Source of the DNA: Mesostigma viride
Lineage: Eukaryota > Streptophyta > Mesostigmatophyceae > Mesostigmatales > Mesostigmataceae
Direction: 5' to 3'
DNA length: 64,000 bases
Assembly: GCA_009746045.1 (NCBI GenBank)
Contig: RPFO01000296.1
Location: 2,577,677 to 2,641,676 of the forward strand
The position numbers were made by a program, and so were the translations under genes. This document shows, piece after piece, positions 41,893 to 54,500 of the stretch; within the stretch, counting starts at the first letter, position 1, and the number at the start of each line of letters is the position of its first letter. The notes beneath the pieces are model-generated. The model saw only the letters and a list, made by a program, of their open reading frames with translations. It was not told where the DNA came from and did no database searches.

Positions 41893-42427
41893 AAAGACGT
41901 AACCAACTCCACGTGTGCGGTTTTTCGCATCCATCGCATCCATCTATACAGGCTGCTTAGGCCAGTTAGATTCTCTGCCACTCTAGATCGGATACTGTCC
42001 TGGCCCTCGGCCGTTTCCGGGTAAATCAGGGTAAATCGATAGGGTAAATGGGTATTTTTAAAATGAATGTGATCAAACTACTCACAACAACAACATGGGC
42101 CGTTCGATTGACATCTGACCGTCTGGAATTTACAAGTCTGCAATCGGTGGGAGCGAGCATTCATGACTGCATTCAAGACTGCATGGCCGCCCGCGGTAAT
42201 CAGGCGGAGCCAATTTTCGGAAGAAGAGTTTCAACGGGCAAGTTGCAAACACGCACGTTACTTGATTACATCCTATTCAAATCGTTGTCAGCTCAAGTCA
42301 ACTTTGTTTGCCTCTGCTGCACTTGATTCTGCTGCCCATGTGCGGCGTGGGATTCAAATAATTAACTTTGTTTGAAATCGTGTCGTCGCAACATCTGACG
42401 GATCCAAGGAAGAACTGTTGTGCAGCC
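41893..42427. other. Upstream region of the host gene
   Basis: No gene is recognised. This stretch presumably contains the promoter and 5' untranslated region of the gene starting at 42428. No confident TATA box was found. Confidence 0.35.
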
Positions 42428-42557
42428 ATGATGAGAGCCACCGCGAGCCTTCGCGCTTCTCAGTACTTGCCAACTCGCCAACTATCGTCTCCGAGAGCAT
42501 GCAACGCCCTGTTCCTGATGGTGTGCATCTTGCTTCGCGGCGCGGTGACTGCACAAG
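42428..42557 (+). CDS. Exon 1: signal peptide
   Basis: Two adjacent ATGs (42428, 42431). The product has a basic N-region, a hydrophobic core (ALFLMVCILL) and a likely cleavage after AVTA before Q. The exon ends GCACAAG followed by GTATTT, leaving one base of the next codon, which is exactly the phase needed to join any array exon. The donor is GT but not a strong consensus. Confidence 0.62.
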
Positions 42558-45500
42558 GTATTTAGTTGTCGCACGTATGTTGTGTCTTCGGGTTTAAGCC
42601 TTAGAGGACGTACAAGCAGCCAGATTCCATGTACTGTTACTACTGGTTCACCTACAAGTTCTCGTTGACAGTTATTATTTGAATGTACCATCCAGCACAG
42701 CTTGACGAAAGGGCAGCTGGATTGCCACGCACCTTCTTTGACCACGATGGTGTAATATGTATGCTCTGCATGATATCGAATGTCATCAAGTAACGTGTGC
42801 TCTAAATTAAGACCTTTAAGACCACGGTGGCGGAGCACATTTCGCAGGCCACCCTTACTTGCGAAGATGCGAAAATTATGGGTGGGGAGGGAAGGAGGGA
42901 CGGAGCGAGGGAGGGAGGGAGGGAGGGAGGGAGAGAGGGAGGGAGGGACGGACGGACGGAGGGAGGGAGGGAGGGAGGGAGGGAGGGAGGGAGGGAGGGA
43001 GGGAGGGAGGGAGGGAGGGAGGGAGGGAGGGAGGGAGGGAGGGAGGGAGGGAGGGAGGGAGGGACGGAGGGAGGGACGGAGGGAGGGACGGAGGGACGGA
43101 GGGACGGAGGGACGGAGGGACGGAGGGACGGAGGGGCAGAAGGACAGAGGGACGGAGGGAGGGAGGGTTTTTTCTATCAAATCATTATGCAAGTATTGTC
43201 CACGCGGGTACACGTCGTACGGCCCTTAGAAACGCAGTCGCTTATTATCAACCCGCATATTTTTAACCCCATCATAAAACCCCATCAAGGCCCGGAGTAT
43301 AGTACCCGTACACGTATTTCCCAACCTGGTTTTGCAGCCTCCTCTTTCACGGGGGTCATCAAGTTGTCTTTTGATTCCTGCGTTTGAGCTGTCTTCGGTT
43401 GTGACTTATTATGATGTCTGTGTATTGAGATTCGGAGGGAGGGAGGGAGGGAGGGAGGGAGGGAGGGAGGGAGGGAGGGAGGGAGGGAGGGAGGGAGGGA
43501 GGGAGGGAGGGGGAGGGAGGGAGGGAGGGAGGGAGGGAGGAGGGAGCGAGGGAGCGAGGGAGCGAGGGAGCGAGGGAGGGAGCGAGGGCACGCGGGCGAG
43601 CGGACTTGGGTTGGTTACTGTGTGGAGTGGTTTCTTCACCGTTTGCGTAACGCAGACCATCGTTGTATCATAAGGTGTATGTACACCCTGCTACATATAT
43701 AGAATGTTATCTTGTTTTATTCATGTACTAGTATAAAGAATGTAATAGCTTATAATAGATTGTGCATTATGACAATAGAATATTATTATATATATCTGTA
43801 ATTGATCATGCTTTCTCAATCGATAATATATTAGGATATTTTTTTGCCAGTCATAATTTCAATGAACAATGCTACACATTTAAATTGCTATTCGTATTCA
43901 TCATTCCATCTGAAGTACTCGAAAACGCGGAAAGATAACGGCAGGCTCAAGCTACCATGGTCCGGCTTCGCCTGCATGATTTCAGGCCTGCGCAGGTTGT
44001 CTCCTTGATATTTTTTCAGCCATCTGCTCATTATGCTATGGTGCGGCGGGCTCAAAGGGGGCTGATCGGCCACCTGTCTAGCATACAGTAGCTCTATACC
44101 GTACGTCACCTACACCATGTGAGGTGTTTGTGTTACATAGGGCTGGAGTAAGAGAGGACCGACGTTGCGCCGGTACTAGTGCCTACTGTCAACTGTGCCC
44201 GCCATTTTGAGGGGGGCGCCTTGAGAGCATGGGTTTTGTTATTCATTTTCATATGTACTTAGCGTGGTGTGGTGATTGTAGGGAGGCCTTTTTGCAGCTT
44301 GCAACTTTCCAACGTGAGGAAATGTGGGCTGGCAGCCATGGGGGCAACTTTGTGGCCACTATGGCAACTACGCTCAGTGTAAGTCGACGCTGCCGGCCTT
44401 CCCAATTTACGGGGAGGTGACCCGCTGTTTTTCGAAATATTGGTGAAGGGTTGTTGTGCTGGTCTGGGGATGTCCCCCCATGGCGCTGGGGCGCGCGGGC
44501 CGGGCTCCAGTTGGGAGCCCGTATTGGCTTTGATTTCGAAAGTGAGGTAAAGAGGTTTTTAGAGAAGGCGGATTTTGGCAGAGAGCCCTGCGAAAGAACA
44601 AGATTGGACCAAGGGGGCATGTGCTCGGCCCAGCATGGTGAACTGGCCTAACTTAACAATGACTTGTACAATGATTTTGAGGGTGTGGCTAGGCTCGACT
44701 GTTAAAGCCTGTGCACACTTGTTGTAATAAACTTGTTTCTGTGGTAGGAAGGCACTCCAATGAACCTATGCTTCAGCACCTAATATATATTTTTGTATAA
44801 TTATTTGTTTACAATGCCACCTTATCCTAATAACATGCACTAGATTGTATAGTAGTATATATAATATATAATAATAATATATTTGTAAGTAGATATTTGG
44901 TCATGATACATTACAGTCGAGTATATGTAAAGAGGCTGGTTGTCTTGAGCCTTGATATGTTTAAAGAGGAATCGCTGACTGTGACATTGTAGTTTTGTAC
45001 CTCAAGTGTTGGCTTGATCCTTGCACGCCAGTGTCGGATTGTTTTCTTTAGGGTCCTTCCGTTCGGGGGGCTTTCCGATCATGTTGCATGCTGCTCTCAC
45101 CTCTGTATATTTATCAAGGAGACAACCAGCGAAGGCCAGAAATCGGGAGAATCCGGACCATGGTAGCTCGAGCCTGCCGTTTTGTTGTCCGCGTGTTCGA
45201 GTCGTTCAGGATGATGAAGATGAATGGTGATGGAAATGTGTACATAGCCGTGTGCATTGAAATTATGGCTGGCTTACGTGTAGAGCGACTAGATGACCTA
45301 GACGGTGGGGCCGGAAACAGCATGCTTGATCAGGGCGTGTGTTTCGAGCCTAACTGGCCGGGAGTATCTAGTGGTGAGCACCATTGCTGCGATCGCTCTC
45401 CCACCATTTACGAGGAGATATCCGCAAATGGAAAACCACTATAATTATCATGAGTATGTAAGTGTATATATTCGCTTAGATGCTATTATTACTTCCAGTT

Positions 45501-48500
45501 TTACTAATGTATCATCATCAAATGTTACACCTCATGATTTTTCCCTTGATATCATTGCTGTTCATGCGGTTGAGGCTGTTATGCACGTGGCTCTTCATTG
45601 TGTTGCTTTTCCTGCTGTTTGATCTTGGCTGCAAGCGCTGGTCTCTTCCCGAGGTTTTGCGCATTGATTGTAGGCAGTTAGCTACCGGTGTAACATAAGT
45701 CTCAGGCTGCAGCGCCAGCTTACTGCTAATTGCCTTGAGCTACGCGAGGGCTGCTGCATGTAAGAGGGTCACCCGTCCGAATGGCTGCGATAATTTGGTG
45801 TTAGGTGTGCTGCCACCCCTGCGAGAGCCTAGTTGTCTGGCGAAGATCCTGCTTGCTTCCATTAGCCGGCCACAACAAAGTATCATCTGGGCAAGTTGGG
45901 TAGGGTTCTGCCCGGTCCCGGTACCCCAGCTGATCAAGGGCACCCGTACCGATACCCGGTCCCGGTACATACCCCAGCTGATGAAGGGCACCCGTACCGA
46001 TACCCGGTACCGGTACCAAGCCCAAGCGCAGAGAGCACCCAAGTCAGCCTGCCGAGAGCAGTTACGAATGCGAGCATCAGGCACGCCACTGGCAGCACAA
46101 CAGCTTTTTCTTGATAGGTTGTTGGCTAGTACTAGGGCCTACCAACCTATAGTTGAACTGTGTTTTAGCACAGTAAACTTGGTTACTCGGGCTACTCGGC
46201 ACTCAGCACTCAGTCCGTAGTTTGACGTTCAGTGGTCGCCTGTGGGACCGCAGCGGCCGGAGCCTAGGGCTGGGTACTGGTACTGCCGGGGTACGGGGTG
46301 TGACCGGATATCCGAGATGGCCCAGGTAACCGGCATGTACGGCTATACCCTGGTTATGAAGCCCTACCTGGTACCGGTATCCTTACTAACGATACCGGGT
46401 ACCGGTACCGGGCTCTTCCGGTAGTACTGGGTACCGGGAAGAACATTAAAGCTGGGAGGGGTCAGCGCGGTGCTTGTGATCGCTGCACTGGACCATTGCT
46501 GGTTCTCCGGCTGTTTCACATGTGCAGTCTCAGCAATTGCGGCGATTTTCGAGTTGTATTCTGTATTCTGCACTTGAGCTGTCTTGTGTTGCAACTGATT
46601 ATAAAATCTGTGTATTGAGATTTGACTTGTTTGGCATTGCCTCTGCTCCTGTCTGTGACCGTTTGTTTCTCCCGGACGTCAGATTGTCAAGATACTGAAG
46701 GAGGCTATTTATATTTGGACGAGGGCTGCAATGACCTACCGTTCACTATTTGCGTCACTGGTGGCCCAAGTGATGGATCTGGTGATTACGGCAACGGCTG
46801 CGCATGTGCGTGCGGGCTGTCAAATGTGGATACACTATTTTGGATGTCCATTTTTGAGTAGCATTCCTTTTTAGTAAACAGGCTTTTATGGTACAGGTTC
46901 CGTCATGCACGTGCGGACTCTGATAGATACCGGTTGGTGCCAGAAATGAAGGTGGCTTCTGGTTTAATTGACGTTTTTCTGTTTCTACAGACAGTCACTC
47001 AGTGCCTGCAAGCACTTGTTTCTTGACGTGATCAGTTTAGTGTGTAGGGAGGTTGCAAATGGTGGAGCAGCAGTCACAGGCTGCAGTGCCATGCATCTTA
47101 CCGCTTTGCCTTGAACCAGTAGGGCAGGTGCTGCAAGTGAGTAGGTGGTCCCAACCGCTGCAATTTGTGTTCGGTGTTTTGCCACTCATGTTCTGCCTGG
47201 TTGTCGGCCATGAGCCGCTAGATCTGTTAGCCACAAAACGTCAACTGGTAAGCTGCATGGGTGGGGTTGGTGGGGTGCTTGTGATAGCTGCACTGCAGTG
47301 GACCATTGCAGAGAAACGACCATTGGTACGGGCTGTCATCCTGTCACTCTCAACGATCCCACCGTTCATCACTGATGAAGGCCGCAACAGAAAATCTCAC
47401 CTTGAAGGTGTCTTATGGTTTCTGCGCTGGAGCTGTCCTCGGTTGCAACTTATTATTAAATCTGTGTATGTTGAGATTAGCCATGTTTGGAATTGCCTCT
47501 GCTCTTGCTTGTGACCGTCGGTTTCTCCCTGACGCCAGATTGTATCGACGACAGAGTGGGTGGACAATTGGACACCGGCTGCTATGAGGAGAGCCAGTGT
47601 GCTCCACTGGTGCTGCAAGTACTGGAGGATTTGCTGGAGCGCTTTCCTGCGCATGTGCGTGTGGGCTGTCAAATGTGGATACTCTATTTTGGATTTTCCT
47701 TTAAGTAGCATTCTTTTTTTAGTAAACCGGCTTTTATGGTACAGGTTCCGTCATGCACATGCTGACTCGATCTGATAGATACCAATTGATGCCAGAAAAC
47801 AAGGTGGCTTCTGGTCTCACGTTTTTCGTTTTCTGCTGTCACTGCCTGCAAGCGTTTGTTTCCTAATGTGGTCAGTTTAGCATGTAGGGAAGTCACAAAT
47901 GGTGGAGCAGCACTTTCAGCAGTCACAGGCTGCAGCTTACCGCTTGGCCTTGAACCTGGAGGGCTGCAAGTGAGGGGGTGGTCCCAACCAGTGCGATTTG
48001 TGTTAGGTGTTCTGCCACCAATGTTCTTCCTGGTTGTCGGCCATGAGCCGGCTTGCCTAGAGCTGTTAGCCACAAAAGGTCAGCTGGTAAGCTGGGTGGG
48101 GTAACTTGGCGGGGTGCTTTTGATCAGTATCGTGTCGCGCCGGCCAATGATCCATTAGGGAAACTTGAATTTTTCCATTCACCAATATCCCCTAAATGGT
48201 CTGGCTGCCGATTTTCCGCCTAAAAATGTATGGCTGCGTGCTGCACTGGACCACTGGAGAGGAAGGACCGTTGGTGGCGGATGTTGTGCAGTCTTCAACG
48301 ATCATGGCGGTTATCAAGTTGTGTTTTAATCTCTGCTCTTGAGCTGTCTTTGGTTGCTGGTCTTACTATAACACCTGCGTATTGATATTTGACGTGTTTG
48401 GCGTTGCTTCTGCTCGATCGTGTATGTGCTCGTTCGTTTCTTCCTGACGTCAGTTTGTATCGACTCTGCAGCTGGTGGCAATGAGGACACCGGCTGCGAC

Positions 48501-51500
48501 GCTGATGCAGTGTGCTCCACTGGTGCCGCGAGTACTGGAGGATTTTCTGGCGGGAGCTCCTGTACATGTGCGTGGGGGCTGTCAAATCTGGAGAACAATA
48601 CTATTTCGGATTTCCCTTTTTTGGTAGCATTCTCTTTTAGTTGAACAGGCTTTCATGGTACAGGTTCCGTTACGCACGTGCTGACTCTGATACATACCGA
48701 TTGATGCCAGAAATCAAGGTGGCTTCTGTTTTGACTTTTTTCTTTTCCTGCTGTAAATGCGTGAAATGGTTTGTTTGTTACTGTTATCATTTCAGCATGT
48801 AGGGAGGCTTCAAACGGTGGAACAGAAGCCACAACAGGCTGCAGTGCCATGCAGCTTACCGCTTTGCCTTGAACGTGGAGGTGCTGCAAGTGAGGGTGTG
48901 GTCCCAACCGCTGTGATTTCTGTCAGGTGACAGTTCTGCCACCCATGTTGTGCTGGGTTGTCGGCGGTGAGCCGGCTCCCCTCTGTTAGCCACAAAACTG
49001 GTCAGCTGAGAGGGGTTGGCGGGGTGGTTGACTGACTGCTGCACTGCACTGGACTACTGGAGAGGAAGGACGGGTGGTACCGGATGTTGTGCAGTCTTCA
49101 ACTTCAGTATCATGGTGCTTATTACATGATGGGGGGTGCTTATAACAAGAAATTTTACACAACTCCGAATTCGAGTAGATCTGGCAAAAACAAGCAGGTA
49201 ATTTGCCAAGTGGTTGTGACCCTAGGTGGTCTCAAAGTTACAGAGCATAAACAACCGTTGACTGAAAGGGTAGGGAGGTAGGGCGCTGGGTCGATATGGG
49301 TTTTTGCAACAAAACACCTGGTTTTTCTGCTAACTCCCTGTATAGACAGAAGTTTGAGACGGGTGATGGACAAACTGATAGCACTTGACGAGCTGAACCG
49401 AAATCTGCAGTACATAAACAGTTTGGCAGGTACCTTAGAGGGGGGGCTGTTCCGTTCAGGATAGGGCTGCCCCTGGGCACGGTAGGATGTTGCCGTCTGC
49501 CACCACTAAAAGGCTTTGGCCTCCTAGCGCTGCGCCGTGCCAGTATCGTGTTGCGCCGGCCAATGATCCATTACAGATGATGTAGGGAAAATTGAATTTT
49601 TCCATTCACCAATATCCCCTAAATGGTCTGGCTTCCGATTTTCCGCCTAAAAATGTATGGCCGCGTGCTGCACTGGACCACTGGAGAGGAAGGACCGTTG
49701 GTGGCGGATGTTGTGCAGTCTTCAACGATCATGGCGGTTGTCAAGTTGTGTTTTAATCTCTGCTCTTGAGCTGTCTTTGGTTGCTGGTCTTACTATAACA
49801 CCTGCGTATTGATATTTGACGTGTTTGGCGTTGCTTCTGCTCGATCGTGTATGTGCTCGTTCGTTTCTTCCTGACGTCAGTTTGTATCGACTCTGCAGCT
49901 GGTGGCAATCAGGACACCGGCTGCGACGCTGGTTCCCCAGTGTGCTATACTGGTGCCGCGAGTACTGGAGGATTTTCTGGCGGGAGCTCCTGTACATGTG
50001 CGTGGGGGCTGTCAAATCTGGAGAACAATACTATTTCGGATTTCCCTTTTTTGGTAGCATTCTCTTTTAGTTGAACAGGCTTTCATGGTACAGGTTCCGT
50101 TACGCACGTGCTGACTCTGATACATACCGATTGATGCCAGAAATCAAGGTGGCTTCTGTTTTGACTTTTTTCTTTTCCTGCTGTAAATGCGTGAAATGGT
50201 TTGTTTGTTACTGTTATCATTTCAGCATGTAGGGAGGCTTCAAACGGTGGAACAGAAGCCACAACAGGCTGCAGTGCCATGCAGCTTACCGCTTTGCCTT
50301 GAACGTGGAGGTGCTGCAAGTGAGGGTGTGGTCCCAACCGCTGTGATTTCTGTCAGGTGACAGTTCTGCCACCCATGTTGTGCTGGGTTGTCGGCGGTGA
50401 GCCGGCTCCCCTCTGTTAGCCACAAAACTGGTCAGCTGAGAGGGGTTGGCGGGGTGGTTGACTGACTGCTGCACTGCACTGGACTACTGGAGAGGAAGGA
50501 CGGGTGGTACCGGATGTTGTGCAGTCTTCAACTTCAGTATCATGGTGCTTATTACATGATGGGGGGTGCTTATAACAAGAAATTTTACACAACTCCGAAT
50601 TCGAGTAGATCTGGCAAAAACAAGCAGGTAATTTGCCAAGTGGTTGTGACCCTAGGTGGTCTCAAAGTTACAGAGCATAAACAACCGTTGACTGAAAGGG
50701 TAGGGAGGTAGGGCGCTGGGTCGATATGGGTTTTTGCAACAAAACACCTTGTTTTTCTGCTAACTCCCTGTATAGACAGAAGTTTGAGACGGGTGATGGA
50801 CAAACTGATAGCACTTGACGAGCTGAACCGAAATCTGCAGTACATAAACAGTTTGGCAGGTACCTTAGAGGGGGGGCTGTTCCGTTCAGGATAGGGCTGC
50901 CCCTGGGCACGGTAGGATGTTGCCGTCTGCCACCACTAAAAGGCTTTGGCCTCCTAGCGCTGCGCCGTGCCAGTATCGTGTTGCGCCGGCCAATGATCCA
51001 TTACAGATGATGTAGGGAAAATTGAATTTTTCCATTCACCAATATCCCCTAAATGGTCTGGCTTCCGATTTTCCGCCTAAAAATGTATGGCCGCGTGCTG
51101 CGCTGGACCACTGGAGAGGAATGACCGTTGGTGCCGGATGTTGTGCAGTCTTCAACGATCATGGCGGTTATCAAGTTGTGTTTTAATCTCTGCTCTTGAG
51201 CTGTCTTTGGTTGCTAGTCTTACTATAACACCTTCGTATTGATATTTGACGTGTTTGGCGTTGCTTCTGCTCGATCGTGTATGTGCCCGTTCGTTTCTTC
51301 CTGATGTCAGTTTGTATCGACTCTGCAGCTGGTGGCAATCAGGACACCGGCTGCGACGCTGGTTCCCCAGTGTGCTCCACTGGTGCCGCGAGTACTGGAG
51401 GATTTTCTGCTGGGACCTCCTGCGGAGGTGCGTGGGGGCTGTCAAATCTGGGCATGCTCTTATAACATAATTCAAAATGCACATTCTACTAAAAATGAAA

Positions 51501-54500
51501 ACGCGCGTCTTGACCCCCCTGACTTTGATGGCAGTTCTACATGGCCTACCCTGCATATATGTAAGGTTGTCGGTGGCGCTGACTCGGGCCATGGCTGACA
51601 TCATGCTCCGCCGTACGCGGGCTGATTTTGCGGTGCAGCAGGGCTAGTAGGTTCCTCCCGTTAGGCGTTTCCATTGGTCTTATCGTAGTATAGAGCTTTG
51701 ACATGGCTCTGTATATAGGTTTATAGCTGGGCGTTTGCTTTGGTTTGAGTGATTTCACTCTGCTGTAAGTAATTATATTTTTAATATATATGTAAGGTTG
51801 TGATATACCAACCCAAAGGGCAACTCATGGGCATGCTTGGCCGCCAAGGACAGCCATTGGATATGGGTGGGTTGGATGGCATCTGGTTTGCAAAATTGTC
51901 AAGTTACAGCCGATGCATCGGGAACCAAGTAGGGCGCTGGGACGATATGGGTTTTTGCAACAAAACACCTGGTTTTTCTGCTAACTCCCTGTATAGACAG
52001 AAGTTTGAGACGGGTGATGGACAAACTGATAGCACTTGACGAGCTGAACCGAAATCTGCAGTACATAAACAGTTTGGCAGGTACCTTAGAGGGGGGGCTG
52101 TTCCGTTCAGGATAGGGCTGCCCCTGGGCACGGTAGGATGTTGCCGTCTGCCACCACTAAAAGGCTTTGGCCTCCTAGCGCTGCGCCGTGCCGGTATCGT
52201 GTTGCGCCGGCCAATGATCCATTACAGATGATGTAGGGAAAACTGAATTTTTCCATTCACCAATATCCCCTAAATGGTCTGGCTTCCGATTTTCCGCCTA
52301 AAAATGTATGGCCGCGTGCTGCACTGGACCACTGGAGAGGAATGACCGTTGGTGCCGGATGTTGTGCAGTCTTCAACGATCATGGCGGTTGTCAAGTTGT
52401 GTTTTAATCTCTGCTCTTGAGCTGTCTTTGGTTGCTAGTCTTACTATAACACCTGCGTATTGATATTTGACGTGTTTGGCGTTGCTTCTGCTCGATCGTG
52501 TATGTGCCCGTTCGTTTCTTCCTGACGTCAGTTTGTATCGACTCTGCAGCTGGTGGCAATCAGGACACCGGCTGCGACGCTGGTTCCCCAGTGTGCTCCA
52601 CTGGTGCCGCGAGTACTGGAGGATTTTCTGCTGGGACCTCCTGCGGAGGTGCGTGGGGGCTGTCAAATCTGGACTTGCTGTTTTGGTTTTTCCTTTTTTG
52701 GTAGCATTCTCTTTTAGCTGAACACGGGTTGTCGGCCATGAGTTGCAACAAAACACCTTGTTTTTCTGCTAACTCCCTGTATAGACAGAAGTTTGAGACG
52801 GGTGATGGACAAACTGATAGCACTTGACGAGCTGAACCGAAATCTGCAGTACATAAACAGTTTGGCAGGTACCTTAGAGGGGGGGGCTGTTCCGTTCAGG
52901 ATAGGGCTGCCCCTGGGCACGGTAGGATGTTGCCGTCTGCCACCACTAAAAGGCTTTGGCCTCCTAGCGCTGCGCCGTGCCGGTATCGTGTTGCGCCGGC
53001 CAATGATCCATTACAGATGATGTAGGGAAAATTGAATTTTTCCATTCACCAATATCCCCTAAATGGTCTGGCTTCCGATTTTCCGCCTAAAAATGTATGG
53101 CCGCGTGCTGCACTGGACCACTGGAGAGGAATGACCGTTGGTGCCGGATGTTGTGCAGTCTTCAACGATCATGGCGGTTATCAAGTTGTGTTTTAATCTC
53201 TGCTCTTGAGCTGTCTTTGGTTGCTAGTCTTACTTTAACACCTGCGTATTGATATTTGACGTGTTTGGCGTTGCTTCTGCTCGATCGTGTATGTGCCCGT
53301 TCGTTTCTTCCTGACGTCAGTTTGTATCGACTCTGCAGCTGGTGGCAATCAGGACACCGGCTGCGACGCTGGTTCCCCAGTGTGCTCCACTGGTGCCGCG
53401 AGTACTGGAGGATTTTCTGCTGGGACCTCCTGCGAAAGTGCGTGGGGGCTGTCAAATCTGGACATGCTGTTTTGGTTTTTCCTGTTTTTGGTAGCATTCT
53501 CTTTTAGCTGAACACGGGTTGTCGGCCATGAGCCGGCTTGCCTCTGTTAGCCACAAAGCGTCAGCTGGTAAGCTAAGAGGGGTCGGCTGGGTGGTTGTGA
53601 TTGCTGCACTGCAGTCTCAGCCACGGGACAGGAAGGACTGTTGTTGCCGGATGTCGAGCAGTCTTCAACTATCAGGGCGGTTATCAAGTTGTATTTTGAT
53701 CTCTGCAGTTGAGCTGTCTTTGGTCGCTTCTCGTTATAACATCTGTGGATAATTGTGATTGGGCATGTTTGACATTGCTTCTGATCGTGTGTGTGCTGGT
53801 TTGTTTCTTCTTGACGTCAGTTTGTATCGACTCTGCAGCTGGTGGCAATCAGGACACCGGCTGCGACGCTGGTTCCCCAGTGTGCTCCACTGGTGCCGCG
53901 AGTACTGGAGGATTTTCTGCTGGGACCTCCTGCGAAGGTGCGTGGGGGCTGTCAAATCTGGGCATGATCTAATAACATAATTCAAAATGCACATTCTACC
54001 AAAAATGAAAACGCGCGTCTTGACCCCCCTGACTTTGACGGCAGTTATACATGGCCTACCCTGCATATATGTAAGGTTGTGATATACCAACCCAAAGGGC
54101 AACTCATGGGCATGCTTGGCCGCCAAGGACAGCCATTGGATATGGGTGGTTGGATGGCATCTGGTTTGCAAAATTGTGAAGTTACAGCCGATGCATCGGG
54201 AACCAAGTAGGGCGCTGGGACGATATGGGTTTTTGCAACAAAACACCTGGTTTTTCTGCTAACTCCCTGTATAGACAGAAGTTTGAGACGGGTGATGGAC
54301 AAACTGATAGCACTTGACGAGCTGAACCGAAATCTGTAGTACATAAACAGTTTGGCAGGTACCTTAGAGGGGGGGGCTGTTCCGTTCAGGATAGGGCTGC
54401 CCCTGGGCACGGTAGGATGTTGCCGTCTGCCACCACTAAAAGGCTTTGGCCTCCTAGCGCTGCGCCGTGCCGGTATCGTGTTGCGCCGGCCAATGATCCA

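Larger units (their letters stand above)
43589..45690. other. Long intron sequence, AT-rich blocks
   Basis: Within intron 1. AT-rich blocks lie at 43680-43880 and 44760-44930. Open frames around 44150-44650 have no recognisable domain. Two copies of the dispersed repeat are listed separately. Confidence 0.4.

Noticed and set aside
42482-43673. Open frames rich in EGGR or PSLPPS
   Set aside because: Translations of the (GGGA)n tracts on both strands; no other coding signal.
44150-44650. Host exon in the long first intron
   Set aside because: Open frames on both strands but no cysteine-module pattern, conserved motif or phase-matched splice pair.
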